Source of the DNA: Saccopteryx bilineata
Lineage: Eukaryota > Chordata > Mammalia > Chiroptera > Emballonuridae
DNA: 64,000 bases
Assembly: GCF_036850765.1 (NCBI RefSeq)
Contig: NC_089494.1
Coordinates: 228,798,779-228,862,778, forward strand
Reading direction: 5' to 3'
The notes under the pieces are model-generated. The model worked only from the letters and a program-made list of their open reading frames with translations, ran no database searches and was not told the DNA's origin. The translations under genes and the position numbers were made by a program. This document shows, piece by piece, positions 1 through 11,785 of the stretch. The stretch's first letter is position 1. The number at the start of each line of letters is the position of its first letter.

Positions 1-1195
1 TCATCTCCCTAATTCATTTATATTGGTCAGTTGACAACTACCTAAGATCTGCAGCCTAATTAGATGCTTTAATTTTGCTGCCATCTGTTTCCAGCCTCTT
101 TTTGGCTTAGAGCCATCACTCTTACTTCACTTCTCACTGATGTGGGGTCATCTGATCACCCTCTCTCCCCACCCCACCTGCGTGCCTGTCCTGGTTTCAT
201 CTAATCTCTGTTGCCTTCAGTATTATAAAGCAGAGCTTTGCAGACATGTTTTTCTAGCCTTCTCCCCTCTTATCCCTGATTTCCTTAATAGGAAGTCAAT
301 TAATTTATAATAAAATTGGGCTTTTATTGATAGCTAAATCCACTGACACAATCAAGAATGGTAAGGTGGTATTTATTTTTAGAAATAGTGCCAGTCCAGG
401 TGCTTTCTGATTTCCCTGTTCTACATGACAGAATAAGTCTTAATACCTCAAGTTGTAAAGATTCCACTTGACTTTGCTCCAAGACAAACCAGAAGTAGAA
501 TTAGGATGACAATCACGTAGTCCCAAGGAAGGAGGGCAAGAGACTGTCCCCAGAAAGGCCATCAGTCCACTCAGAGTGGTTCTGGGGCTACGTTTGCATA
601 AATGGAGGAAATGAAGATAAAATGATACTATTCAGCTGCAAAAAAAAGGGTTGGAAAAAAATATAGAGGAAACTAGTTTAGTTCACATTTTTATTTTCCA
701 GAGAATGTTTTATCCTGCATTAGGAACTTTTCGTATGCATTTTCCTAGACACATTATTTATTTATTGTAGTATTTAGATCCTGCCTTAAAGTTCCAACTT
801 CTAGCAAGACCAATAATGCATCCTTTTATTTCTATTGGATTGAGTAAGGCAAAGTACATAATGATGTGTTAAAGAAAGCCAAGAAGTTTGTTCTGATTTT
901 CTATCAGTACATAAGAAGATGATTAACAGACTTGCTATGTCCACAAGGGGTTTGTGGCTCCTTTAACTGCGTGTGTTCTGGGGGAAAGTCCATTCTTTGG
1001 AGGCCCATCTCCTTTGTGAATCTGTAAGCCTTCATGAGAATATTGTTTTTCTCAAAATATCACAATTTTTGAAAAAGCATGATTAAGGTGAACATATTTA
1101 GAGTAATTTCACTCCCACCTGATAAACACAGTTTGAATAGGTATCCACTTTATATGTTCAATTTTGGATGAAATTCTTCTTTCACAGAAGAACTA
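1..1195. other. Unassigned AT-rich DNA
   Basis: I see no gene, recognisable interspersed repeat or RNA gene here. Short A and T runs are present, and the region has no long open frame on either strand. Confidence 0.5.
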
Positions 1196-1648
1196 TGTGG
1201 TAGCCAACCTTTAAGATGGTACTCCGTGATGCTCAGTCCCTGGTCCTCACATCTTTCTGTGTCCCCTCCCACACTGAATGCAGAAGAATTAGGTAACTAA
1301 CAAGATAGGATACTACAGAAATGACCAAGTATGACTTCTGAGGCTAGATTATAAAAGATATTGAGGCTTCGTCCTTGCTCTCTCTTAAATCACTCCCTCT
1401 TGAGGAATCCAGTCATCACTTCATGGGACACTAAGTCTTGCGAGAGGAGCCAAAGCCTCCTGCCACACTCAGCACCAAACTGCCAGCAATGTGAATGTGC
1501 TATCTTGGAAGCGGAACCTGCAGAGCCAGAAGCCCCAGCTCAGCCATTCTTGAATTCCCACACAAACTGTGAGATAATAAATGCTCATTATTGTTTAAGC
1601 CTTTAGGTTTTGAGGTAGTTTATTACTCAGAAATAGGTAACTAATACA
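1196..1648 (+). mobile_element. Old solo LTR, MaLR/MLT1-like
   Basis: The segment starts TGTGG and its last third carries 'gtgagataataaatgctcatt' followed by 'tttaagcctttaggtttt' and ends 'taactaatacaga'. That order (AATAAA polyadenylation signal inside a conserved block, then a T-rich block, then a CA-like end) matches the 3' half of MLT1/MST-type LTRs of the ERVL-MaLR class. No internal retroviral genes lie next to it, so I read it as a solitary, ancient LTR. The 81-codon frame inside it is incidental. Exact subfamily and 5' edge are uncertain. Confidence 0.65.
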
Positions 1649-2142
1649 GATGACATCACAATCCTAACAGTGGAGCTGAGACTTGGAAATGTGTCTACAT
1701 GTTTTAGCCCCAAGCATTATTGTGAGTTCCATTATCAGTAGACTCATATTCCTTTTATAAAAACTGAATTAAAAAATAACAGTCTACATCCATTTTTATA
1801 GGATTCCCTACAGCTCCTGGTAAATCTCTCTACCTGTGATACCTTAGTGGAATGTGAGATTAGTAAACAGCATGAATTTCATAGATAAGGTCGCTACTTC
1901 TTTGTTGCTTCAAGGCCATGGTTTTGCTTCTCTTATGTAGAGGAGGGTACTGAACTTGCTATTGGATCTTATTATTATAGAACTTTTTATTATTATGAAA
2001 CTTTTGATATCATTTAGTCTACTGATTCTCTAACCAACTTTTAGAATGCAATCCTTTAATTCCACATAAATATTTCATGGAGCCCTACTATCTGAAACCA
2101 AATATGTTAGCGTTTTATTAGTATAATTATATTTTATAAGTT
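1649..2142. other. Unassigned AT-rich DNA
   Basis: No feature can be supported. There are several TTATTATTA-like runs near 1970-2000. Confidence 0.45.
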
Positions 2143-2205
2143 AAAAATATCTATGTGCCCAGCACGCTTCCGCTGCACCATTCTGCTATTCAAAAATATC
2201 TATGT
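2143..2205 (-). mobile_element. Retroposed 5' half of initiator tRNA-Met with target-site duplications
   Basis: A 35-bp insert (2157-2191) sits between two perfect copies of the 14-mer AAAAATATCTATGT (2143-2156 and 2192-2205). Read on the minus strand, the insert has a 4-nt leader and then about 31 nt that agree with the 5' half of eukaryotic initiator tRNA-Met at all but two positions, including the run CAGCGGAAGCGTGCTGGGC. It stops in the 5' strand of the anticodon stem, directly at the duplication, and has no poly(A) tail. Insert plus duplication are seen in the sequence. The tRNA identity rests on my knowledge of the conserved initiator tRNA. That L1 reverse transcriptase made the insertion is inference. 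Confidence 0.8.
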
Positions 2206-3924
2206 ATAATAAAAATAATTAGTAACAGTAATGAGGCCTTTTAAAAATTTTAATGTAAATTTACTATGATATTTATAATGAATTAAGGCATTTTGATAAA
2301 TACAAAAGTGAAATTGGGGATTATAGATGACAGTTACAATTTTATATCAGCTCTATCATCCAATTTATTTGCTATCTTGGTTGGTTATGGTATGATAAGC
2401 TCAGTTATACTATGATAACAAATATATCTGGAAATTACAGTGGCTTAACTTAACAGAAGTTTATTTGTCACTCACATCAAAACCTGACATGGGTCAGGCA
2501 ACTCCCTCTAATCAATGACTAAGTGACTTAAAGAGACCCAAGCACCTCCATCTCTATAGGCCCTGCCAACTTCTACTTGAAGCAAGCAAAGGAAGTAAAG
2601 AGAATAGGGCAAAAGGGAATGAAGAAGGAAAACAGATATATACTTAACAGACTAGTCTGGAAATTACACAAATAACATTCACTTGTATTGGTCAAAATAA
2701 GTCATGTGACCACCTAACTCAAGAGATGCTGGGAAGTATAAAGGAGTATGTCAATATTGTTGAGCAGCAACGATTTTTGCTAAAATTACAAAATATTGCC
2801 AAAACACTAATACACATTAGTAAGCAAATGGTTATTATTATTTTTTAAATGGCTATTCTTGAATATGAGAATACTCTTCAACAAAACATTAGGACCAACT
2901 CTGTTAGCTATATGACATATATTGGTACTTTGATGAATGAAGTTAATACATATAAGTATGCATTTTGGCTTTCCTGGATTTTATTATTATATTTTTTAAT
3001 GGCATAAATCAGGTACTTGTGGACTTCTCGAAAACTGCAGCCTAGAAGTGAGACTAAAGGAACCATGAAAAAACTTAGTTCCTCTATCAATCTTAGTGCT
3101 TTATCCTCTACTCGACTCCCATCAACTCTCAAACACAGTTTTGTGTTCAATGGCACCCTAAAATTAGTCATATATCTTGGTAAAAGCCAGGTTTGGTTTG
3201 ATTCATACAAGTATGGAAAATGTATGAGTATTAAAAAGGCCTTGTGCCGTGTATTTTAACTCTAAATTCTACAGAGATTGCAAATTTAGCTGCTTGCAGA
3301 GACTAGATAGGTAATAGAAATGTGACAGGGGAACTGAGTCACGCCATAGGAACTGGGCACACTTGCTCAACTTCAGGTGATTGTGGCCATGTGGGAATGA
3401 GAGCCCAGTGATCTCAGACCTTGGTTACTTATTTTTTGGAGAAGCCTTATACTATTTATATGGCAATAAATGTCTCTAATAGCAGGTTGTTGAGACCCGA
3501 GCAGTGATTTTATAAACTTCCATATTTGGGTTGGGGAATCTATGGCAATTCCATCAACATGGAGTATAGAAAATGACAGAAAAATGGTGTAGCAGTCCAG
3601 CCAAGACCAACTTTGTGAACTACATCAGGGTTCTTGATTACCAAAGGGCCCAGAAGTCATGGGAGGCACTACACAGCCCTGCCTTCATTAAACCCATGAA
3701 ACCAGGTCTTGGCTCTAAGTATATTTGGACATGTTTTACCCTTTTGACATATCCTATTTGTCCCTCAGCTTAACAAAGTGGAGTGTTAACATCCCATGCT
3801 GTTATATTGAAATGAGGACAAATAAAGAAATAAGGAAACTCCCTAGGGCAGCATATGATAGAAATGAAGAAATGGGTTAGGCCTGGGAAAGCAGAGCTGT
3901 GCTGCAAAGTATTTGACAAGATAA
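2206..3924. other. Unassigned single-copy DNA
   Basis: There is an open frame of 100 codons on the minus strand (2908-3210) overlapping one of 80 codons on the plus strand (3017-3259). Neither resembles a family I know, and both have the composition of chance frames. No RNA gene or dated repeat was recognised. Confidence 0.4.
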
Positions 3925-4007
3925 AACTCAAGTATTAGAATCTATGTAAACATAATAAATAAAAAATAATAAAATACAAAAAAAAAAACCACACCAACTC
4001 AAGTATT
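3925..4007 (+). mobile_element. Very short A-rich retroposed tail between direct repeats
   Basis: The 12-mer AACTCAAGTATT occurs at 3925-3936 and again at 3996-4007. Between them lie 59 bp that begin with mixed sequence and run into an A-rich tail (AATAAATAAAAAATAATAAAA, then a 9-10 A run). This is the layout of an extremely 5'-truncated retrotransposition event, but the remaining body is too short to name its source. Confidence 0.5.
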
Positions 4008-4627
4008 TGGGTAGTTTTAAATAATTTTATTACCACTGAAATAGTGAAGCACAATTTTTGAAGCAAAAATTTGTGCATTTCTTAAAAGCTACATCAAACC
4101 AACCCCAAACTACATGTAAAAAAATGACCTTTTCCATTTTCAAAGGTGGAGACAATGTGGCTCATTCTTTTTGTTCCTCTCATCTTCGCCCAATACTTAA
4201 TCGTACAAAACTAAATTCTTACATTTCCCAAAGTGCTGGCCTGGGGTGTATAGTTATTCACTTAGTTACTCTCACTGGGCATCTCATCTCCTGATTTAAA
4301 TGCTGCTTTGCTGTGCACAAGTATTGCAAATAGGTAGATGCAATGGGATGTTGATATACTTTGCATAGAATTGTCTTTAGAGCAACTTGACTCTGTAGAA
4401 ACGCCATATGTCTACTGAATTACGTGTAATGATTGTTAATCCCTGTTCAGTATAAAACATACCTTTTGAATCTGCCATGTTCACCAACACCCTTGTTCCT
4501 ATCATCATCAATGAGAATGTTTCAGGTATCCATAAACTATTAGACACAACACAAGATGCAGCAGCAGTGAGGGTTCTAGAAACAAGCCTCTGCCACCGGG
4601 GATACCACAGATGCTTGCACACATCCT
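4008..4627. other. Unassigned DNA
   Basis: Nothing recognised. The open frames on both strands (60-81 codons) show no family signature. Confidence 0.4.
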
Positions 4628-4868
4628 TTTAATTAGCATACTATTAGCCTGACCTGTGGTGGCGCAGTGGATAAAGCGTCGACTTGGAAATGCTGAGGTT
4701 GCCGGTTCGAAACTCTGGGCTTGCCTGGTCAAGGCACATATGGGAGTTGATGTTTCCAGCTCCTCCCCCCTTCTCTCTCTCTCTGTGTCTTTCTCCTCTC
4801 TCTCCCGCTCTCTGTCCTCTCTAAAAATGAATAAATAAAATAAAATAAAATTTAATTAGCATACTATT
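4628..4868 (+). mobile_element. Young tRNA-derived bat SINE (short type)
   Basis: The element (4646-4850) lies between perfect 18-bp target-site duplications TTTAATTAGCATACTATT (4628-4645, 4851-4868). Order: tRNA-related head with Pol III boxes, tRNA-unrelated body, a CT-rich microsatellite stretch, then the tail TAAATAAAATAAAATAAAA. The perfect duplications and intact boxes indicate recent insertion. It is non-coding and would depend on L1 ORF2p for mobility. Confidence 0.93.
4660..4714 (+). promoter_or_regulatory. Internal Pol III promoter of the SINE (A and B boxes)
   Basis: A box TGGCGCAGTGG at 4660-4670 and B box GGTTCGAAACT at 4704-4714, with tRNA-like spacing. The same pair is seen in the copies near 26383-26436 and 51904-51960, with small changes. 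Confidence 0.8.
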
Positions 4869-5389
4869 GACCCAATAATAGCTTCTTCTGAGAGATGTGT
4901 TTTATATTCCAGTCCACCCAGCTGGCACGGATGTGCTGCTTAAGGGCCACTAATAAAAGCCTTTATAAAAATGCACACAGCATATGTCTAGCAGCAGATT
5001 AATAGATTGAATAGTCCTGTGATTATCTTCCCCTGACACATACCAAATAAATGAAATGATTAAACATCTAAAACCTGAGCAATTGTTTAGGTTTAACAAG
5101 GGTTTTATTTCATTCTCATAGCAACAAGTTCAAAATCTTTTAACTTCTATTTTCAAAATTAGTTATCATTTTCACTCTTGGTGAAATCCTTTACAAAATT
5201 CATCAGTAAGATATAAGTCATTAAAAAGCACAGTGCTTGCTGGTAATGCTGAAAGTTCTGTAATGAATCTGCTACAAATAGACAATGAATAACAAGTGTG
5301 CATTGAAAGAATTTAATGTATTGTTATGGTTTGCAGAAAAGGTAAGAAACCCATAGGACAGTGATATTTATCATTGTACTATTTAGATC
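4869..5389. other. Unassigned AT-rich DNA
   Basis: No gene or named repeat recognised. Confidence 0.4.
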
Positions 5390-5835
5390 TTTTTTTCTTT
5401 TTCAATTACAGTTGGTATATAATACTATGTTAGTTTCAAGTGTACAATGTAGTGATTAGACATTTATATAATTTACAAAGTGATCATCCTGGTAAATGTA
5501 GTACACGTCTGACATCATACATAGTTATTACAGTATTATTGACTATCTTCCCTATGCTGTACCTTACATCTCTAGGACTGGTTTTCTATCTGGCAATTTG
5601 TACATTTTAATCCCTTCCCCTTTTACCCCATAAATCCCCTTCTGTCTGGCAACCATCATTTTGTCCTCTGTATTTATAATTCTGTTTTTTTTCTTTTGTT
5701 CATTTATTTTGTTTTCTAGATTCCTCATATGAGTGAAATCATATGGTATTTGTCTTTCTCTGTCTGACTTATTTCACTTGGCACAATACCCTCTAGGTCC
5801 ATCCATGTTGTCACAAATGGCAAGATTTCATTATT

Positions 5836-7211
5836 TTTTTAAATTGTATTGAGTTTATTGAGATGATATTGATTAATAAAACCATATAGGTTTCAAGTAT
5901 GCAACTCACTTACCACCCAAAGTTAAGTATCTGTCCATCCCTCTTTATCCCCTTTTGCCCACTTCCATCTCCTCCCTTTCTCTCTGGCTATCACCATATT
6001 GTTGTTTGTGTCTTTGTGTCATATATATATATTTTTTTTTTTTTGCTTAATCCTTTCACCCTTTTTCATCCAGCCCTCCTACCCTCTTCCTCTGACCGCT
6101 ATCATTCTGTTCTGTGTATCTATGCTTCTGTTTTTATTTTGTTTGCTAACTTATTTTATTGATTAGATTTCACGTATAAGAAAGATCATATGGTATTTGT
6201 CTTTGACTGGTTTATTTTACTTAGCATAATGCTTTCCAGATTCATCCATGCTGTTACAAAAGGTAAGATTTTCTTCCTTATTATGGCTGAGTAGTATTCC
6301 ACTGTGTAAATGTAGTACAGTTTTTTTTTATCCACTCATCTATTGATGGGCACTTGAGCTGTTTTCAAATTTTTGCTATTGTAAATAATGCTTCAGTGGA
6401 CATAGGGGTGCATATATTCTCTTGAATTTGTGTTTCAGGTTTCTTCATATATATTCCCAGAAATGGAATCTCTGGGTCAAGGTGTAGTTCTATTTTTGAT
6501 CTTTTGCGGAAGCTCCATGCTGTTTTCCACAGTGGGTACACCAGTCTACATTCCCACCAACAATATGCAAGGGCTCCCTTTCCTCCCAATCCTTGCCAGC
6601 ACTTGTTGTTTGTTGATTCTGACAGGTGTGAGGTGGTATCTCATTGTGGTTTTAATTTGCATCTCTCTGATGATTAGTGACATTGAGCATCTTTTCATGT
6701 CTGTCGACCATCTGAATGTTTCCTTCAGAGAAATGTCTATTCAGATCCTTTGCCTATTTTTTAATTATATTGTTTGTCTTCTTGGTGTTGAGTTGTATGA
6801 GATGATTATAAATTTTGGATGTTGATCCTTTATCAAATGTATGAATGAATATATTCTCCCATTTAGTGGGTTGTATTTTCATTTATTGATAGTTTCTTTT
6901 GCTGTGCAAAAGCTTTTATTTTGATATAGTCCTATTTATTTTTTTCTCCTTTGTTTCCCTTGCCTGAAGAAATATAAGCATTTGGTAAAATCCAGCACCC
7001 ATTTATGATAAAAACCTTCAGCGAAGTAGGAATGGAGGGAACATACCCAACATAATAAAAGCCATATATGACAAACCCACATCCAACATCATACTCAATG
7101 GGAAAAAACTAAAAGCCTTTTCCCTAAGATCAGCAACAAGACAGGGATGTCCCCTTTCACCAGTCTTATTCAACGTAGTGCTGGAAGTTCTAGCCGCAGC
7201 AGTCAGACAGG
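5836..7211 (-). mobile_element. 5'-inverted (twin-primed) L1 insertion
   Basis: The unit is flanked by perfect 14-bp duplications AAGATTTCATTATT (5822-5835 and 7212-7225). From 5836 to about 6985 it is antisense L1: 3' UTR first, then ORF2 C-terminal sequence including the Zn-knuckle region (minus-strand peptide with [13 protein letters not shown], 6365-6589). From about 6986 to 7211 the strand flips: the plus strand encodes reverse-transcriptase residues ending [15 protein letters not shown] and then EVLAAAVRQ. The two segments are not adjacent in ORF2, so internal sequence was lost. This is the signature of twin priming during target-primed reverse transcription. The copy is dead. Confidence 0.85.
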
Positions 7212-7225
7212 AAGATTTCATTATT

Positions 7226-7620
7226 ATTATTAAATTTTTTTTGTATTTTTCTGAAGCTGGAAACGGGAAGAGACAGCCAGACAGACTCCCGCATGCGCCC
7301 GACCGGGATCCACCGGCACGCCCACCAGGGGCGAAGCTCTGCCCACCAGGGGGCGATGCTCTGCCTCTCCGGGGGGTTGCTCTGCCGCGACCATAGCCAC
7401 TCTAGCGCCTGGGGCAGAGGCCAAGGAGCCATCCTCAGCGCCCGGGCTATCCTTGCTCCAATGGAGCCTTGGCTGCGGGAGGGGAAGAGAGAGACAGAGA
7501 GGAAGGAGGGGGGGTGGAGAAGCAAATGGGCGCCTCTCCTATGTGCCCTGGCCGGGAATTGAACCCAGGTCCCCCGCACGCCAAGCCGATGCTCTACCGC
7601 TGAGCCAACTGGCCAGGCGT
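7226..7620 (-). mobile_element. tRNA-derived bat SINE, long type (about 390 bp)
   Basis: On the minus strand the head reads 'gcctggccagttggctcagc', with a B box in 'gggttcaattcccggccag', followed by a GC-rich body that includes 'tgggcgcatgcgggagtctg', then a T-rich run on the plus strand where the tail lies. It has inserted at the right-hand duplication of the twin-primed L1. Its own target-site duplication is unclear in the TTATT-rich flank. Overlapping frames of up to 156 codons inside it are incidental. Confidence 0.85.
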
Positions 7621-7660
7621 TATTTTTTATAGCTAAGTAATATTCCATTACATAGAGCAT

Positions 7661-8429
7661 TTTAAAGAAATTTTCAAATTAATTGGAGCAAAATATCTAT
7701 GTTAAACACAGCAACTGCTTTACATTTTCACACTAGCAATATTCCATAATGAAACATTATAGAATCTCAAATAATTTCACTTTTATTGCATTGTAAGAAA
7801 TTAAAATTTAATTTTAATGAACCTCTCTTATGAAATTAAGGTATGGTAATATAAAAATCCAATGTATATTTTTTATAAATAAAGATCCTTCTTCAGATAA
7901 TTAGCTCTATTCATTCATTCTGTATTTTATTAATTCTGGACAATTGACATTAGAGTCAAGCTCACCTTCCTTTTCATATCCTGGATGAGTCACTCTCTCT
8001 GGTTGTTACATGGGATAAATATATAAATATATATTACTTGATTTGATGACATTAGCAAAGAGTAATGGTGCTATTAACAAATAGGGAGAGAGTGTGAAAA
8101 TCCAGTTCAAAAAGGAATATATGTGGAGAATTCCAGGCCACACTCCCCCACTGTATCCTTGCTGGGTCCATATCACTGTGCTGGATGCTGACGGAAGCGG
8201 TGTGTTAGTAGCGTGAAGTCACTGCCCTCTGACTGCCACATTGGGCAGATAAGCACAAGTGAACCATGTAATTAGCTGTTCAAGACAGAGTGAGATTAAG
8301 TGTCAAATAAGTGATGCCAAAGATAAATCTGGACAAGGTTCAGAGAATAAGAGATGGATGAAAGCAGCAGAGAAACAGGGAAAAATCAGGGGCCCTAGGG
8401 TCAGACAGTCATAGGAAAGACTTGTCTTA
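7661..8429. other. Unassigned DNA
   Basis: No gene or recognisable element. Confidence 0.4.
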
Positions 8430-8560
8430 ACCATTTTATAACAACAACATGGTCTTAAGTCACTTAATGTCACTGAGCTCCAATTTCCTTATCTGTAATG
8501 TGGGATCAAAATGCCCTCTTTACAAGTTGTTATGGTGATGGAATGAGATAATATGGGACA
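8430..8560 (+). repeat. MIR-like ancient SINE fragment
   Basis: Contains the MIR core order: 'aagtcacttaatgtcactgagc', 'caatttccttatctgtaatgtggga', then 'gttgttatggtgatggaatgaga'. Diverged and without target duplications, as expected for this age class. Confidence 0.65.
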
Positions 8561-10499
8561 TACTTGATGTGTAGGAGCCACCAATTCCATGGCAGCTGTT
8601 GCTGTGGCTATTCTGATCTAACAGAGGCAGAAGTGGGGCAGCCAGTCCTCATGCAAAGGATATGCTTGAACCTGAGGACAATGAAGGATTTGCTTAGGGC
8701 CTGCCATTTAAACACAGGAATCGGTGAGAACATAGGTCCACTAGAAACTAGTCTTAAAAATGTGCTAGAGAATTTTACACTTTATTGGAGTCTGGTCACA
8801 GAGAGCCTTGACTGCCAGTAAGAGAAGTTCTGACCCTTCTAAGGGTGGTTTGGAGGCAACTGTGTGGAACATTTTGAGAAAGAAAGTTACCTGAGGAAAT
8901 TGGTGTTTTAAGACTCCTATTTTGATATGATAATTGGATATGCAACCTCACTTGGAAATGTGAGAGTCAAAAGAGAAGGGTGATAAAAAGTGCACATTTA
9001 TTGAACACCTTTGGTATGTGTTTTATACCATGGCCTGAAAGCCAGTCTCTCATTCCAAATGGGGTTCCCACTAAGGAAGAATCAGTCAACCTCTCTTCCT
9101 CTTTATGAAAGTGAAAGAGCAAAAGAGCCTTTCAGAATTCTGAAGGGACTAGACTGGAGCAAGCAAACCACCTCCTGTGGCAGAATGAGAGAGAATCTAT
9201 GAGCTGGGATGCAGATTCTGTTAGAAAGAACAACCTTAGAATGCAAATACTGTCTGAAGACACAACCTGGTGTTTTCCATGTTCTTTCTCCCTATCCTTT
9301 GGTACTTCGAATTAATAATGAAGAAGACTCAAAGACTTCAGACATAAGGCATGATTGCTACATAAAACTCTTCATTCAGACCCATTTTCATTAAAACCAG
9401 ACTGTTTTAAAATGACAGCTATTTAAAACAAGCTTTTCTGTGATCATGGGAACATCTGTGAAGAAACATACAGGAGCTGAATTATCTATCTGAAAAGTTA
9501 TATCCAAAAATATCCAGTTTCTTTTACAGTTGAGAGTGAGCCAAGGAAAGGTGACTTCATTTTGGCAGACTCCCTAGTCTATGGAACCCTCCTCAGACTC
9601 ATGAAAAGATTTGCCAACCCCAGGGGCTATGAGTGGAGCAACCACTACTCTATGTACAGAGTTCTCTTGTTGGGTTTCAGTGAATGCCAGTAAATAGTTC
9701 TGTAAATCAGAAAACAGGATTTTTTTTTTTAGACTTGCATTCATTTTTCTTTTCAGAAGTATCTCTTCAACATGCTGTTCTTATTAAGGAAAATTCTGGT
9801 AACCATGTGATTCTTGAAAAGTCAATTTGTGTTTCCAATTAATTTTCAAAAAATGTTACACTTAAAGCCTGACATTGGCCAACCCTTTTAAAAATCCATA
9901 GCTCCACCATGTTATTTGCACTGAATGCAATCTTGATAAAAAACCTTCATGTTCTGGCTTACACAGAAGTGGAATGTTCCAAGAAGATAGCCAAGATCTC
10001 TATTTCCCAGGGTTAGGTTGAACTGTGATGTTATGGTCGTTGTTGGAGTGTTGTCATGTTTATCATAGATCGTTTTCTGCCTTGTTTAGCCTGGATGAGT
10101 TCTCTGGCCTGTAACAGATATATGTGGTTGTAAAGCAATTAGATGTTTTTCTGTGAAAAGACAACTTCAGATCTGAGAGAATGTAAGCGTTTAAAAATCC
10201 TGAAGATTTGGAAGCTGTAAAAAGCTTTGCTTTTACGGCACATGTGGTTAGAGGATGTGTCTCATATTGATTGGCCTTTTCTATCGATTACATAAAATGT
10301 TCTTCTAAACCTGGCAGGCATTGTGATTGGCAACATGCATGCTGGCTCAAAGGGAAACTACCAACCTGACCTTCAAATCTGACTTTCAACTCAGAATTAA
10401 GCTTCCATTTCAAATTATTGCTAAAACCTCTTTATAAGCACCTAGAAGGAAATCACTTAAATTCTGTGCTTTTATGGGAAAATACATATCTTCAGCTCA
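8561..10499. other. Unassigned DNA
   Basis: About 1.9 kb with no recognised repeat or gene. Frames of 60-85 codons (for example 8564-8821, 9011-9202, 9209-9394) show no family signature. Could hold a conserved non-coding element, which cannot be judged without comparison. Confidence 0.4.
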
Positions 10500-11423
10500 G
10501 GACATAATATTTATACTTTTGTATTATAAAAATCTATTTATTTAAAAACACCTTATATTGTTATAATATGGATATTATAGAAAATGAAAGTCCTTTATCA
10601 TCCAACTTCTCAGAAAATCTTTCTCTTACTATTTTGGGGAATATTTCTCTATAGTTTTTCTTCTATAGAGTTACTAACCTACACATGCATATATTCAATA
10701 AAATGGAATAACCATATGCCTACACTTCTACATCTTGTTTTCTCTTTTAAAAACCTTCTCTTGCTATTATGTGCAAGTCTACCTTATTCCTTTTTGGCAG
10801 GATATTTTTTTCCTTGTGAAGTGGTTTATAATTTATTTGGACAGCCCTCTGTATGGACATTAACACAATATACTGTATATTTACTTTTTAATTTACATAT
10901 AGAACAATTCACTATTTTTTGGCTTAAAGTTCTATGAGTTTTGATGAACAAAGACAGCCATGTAACCACTGCCACAATGAAGATACAGAATTGTTCCATC
11001 AATATAGAAGCTGCCCCATGCTGTCTCTTTGTAGTCAATCTCTTTCCCCACCTTGGCAATCACTGATCTATTTTCTATTTCTATAATCTTGTCATTTCCC
11101 AAATATCATAAAAATGGAATCATGGAGGTTGTAGCCTTAGGAATATGGCTTCTTTCACTTAGCCTAATGTGTCTGAGATCCATCAATGCTGTGTGTATCA
11201 GTAGCTCATTTATATTTATTGTTACATTGTGGAGAGGTGCTAGTTTGTTTATCCACTTACCAGTTGAAGGGCCTTTGGGTTGTTTCCAGGTTTTGAAATT
11301 ATGAATGAAGTCAGTTAAATATACATTTAGAGGTTTTTTTTATGTTAATGTAAGCTTTTATTTTGGGTGGATATATACCCAAGAGTGAGATTACTCGGTC
11401 ACATAGTATATATTTAATTTTAT

Positions 11424-11785
11424 AAGAAACTGCAGCCCTGGCCAGTTGGCTCCATGGCTAGAACATCAGCCCAGTGTGCAGACATCCCAGGTTTGATCTC
11501 CAGTCAGAGCTGACCCTCTGCTTCTCTCCCTTTCCTTCTCTCCCTTATCTCTCTCTTCCCCTCCGCAGCCAGTAGCTCAATTGGTTTGCGTTGGCCCTGT
11601 GCACTGAGGATAGCTTGATTGGTTCTAGCATGTCAGCCTTAGGCACTAAAAATAGCTCAGTTGATTCAAACATTGGCCCCAGACTGAGGTTGCCGGGGTG
11701 AATCCCAGTTAGGGCATATGCAGGAGTCTGTCTCACTATCTCCCCTCCTCTCACTTGAAAAAGAAAAAAGAAAAGAAGAAACTGC
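11424..11785 (+). mobile_element. Diverged tRNA-derived bat SINE, long type
   Basis: Element 11434-11775 between 10-bp duplications AAGAAACTGC (11424-11433, 11776-11785). Head 'gccctggccagttggct', an internal CT-rich stretch, repeated 'agctca(a/g)ttg' modules, then 'gcaggagtctgtctcactatc' and an A/G-rich tail. It is the same family as the copies at 7226 and 24087 but more diverged, so older. Confidence 0.85.

Larger units (their letters stand above)
5390..7660 (-). mobile_element. Old L1 3' end, interrupted
   Basis: 5390-5835 is the antisense of an L1 3' region (the 'ttagtttcaagtgtacaatgt' and 'ctaggtccatccatgttgtc' type blocks), and the sequence resumes at about 7621-7660 with 'tatagctaagtaatattcc', which is the continuation of the same antisense L1 consensus. 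The interruption holds a second L1 (5836-7211) and a SINE (7226-7620). No coding capacity remains. Confidence 0.75.

Noticed and set aside
2908..3259. Two overlapping frames of 100 and 80 codons in single-copy DNA
   Set aside because: I recognise no homology and they overlap on opposite strands. Kept only as a note under unassigned DNA.
4646..4720. A functional tRNA gene
   Set aside because: A and B boxes are present, but the acceptor and anticodon stems do not pair as a tRNA and the sequence continues as a SINE body. The same applies to the other SINE heads.
7190..7660. 156-codon frame on the minus strand
   Set aside because: It lies wholly within the SINE at 7226-7620 and its flank. Similar frames recur in the SINE copy at 24087-24481.
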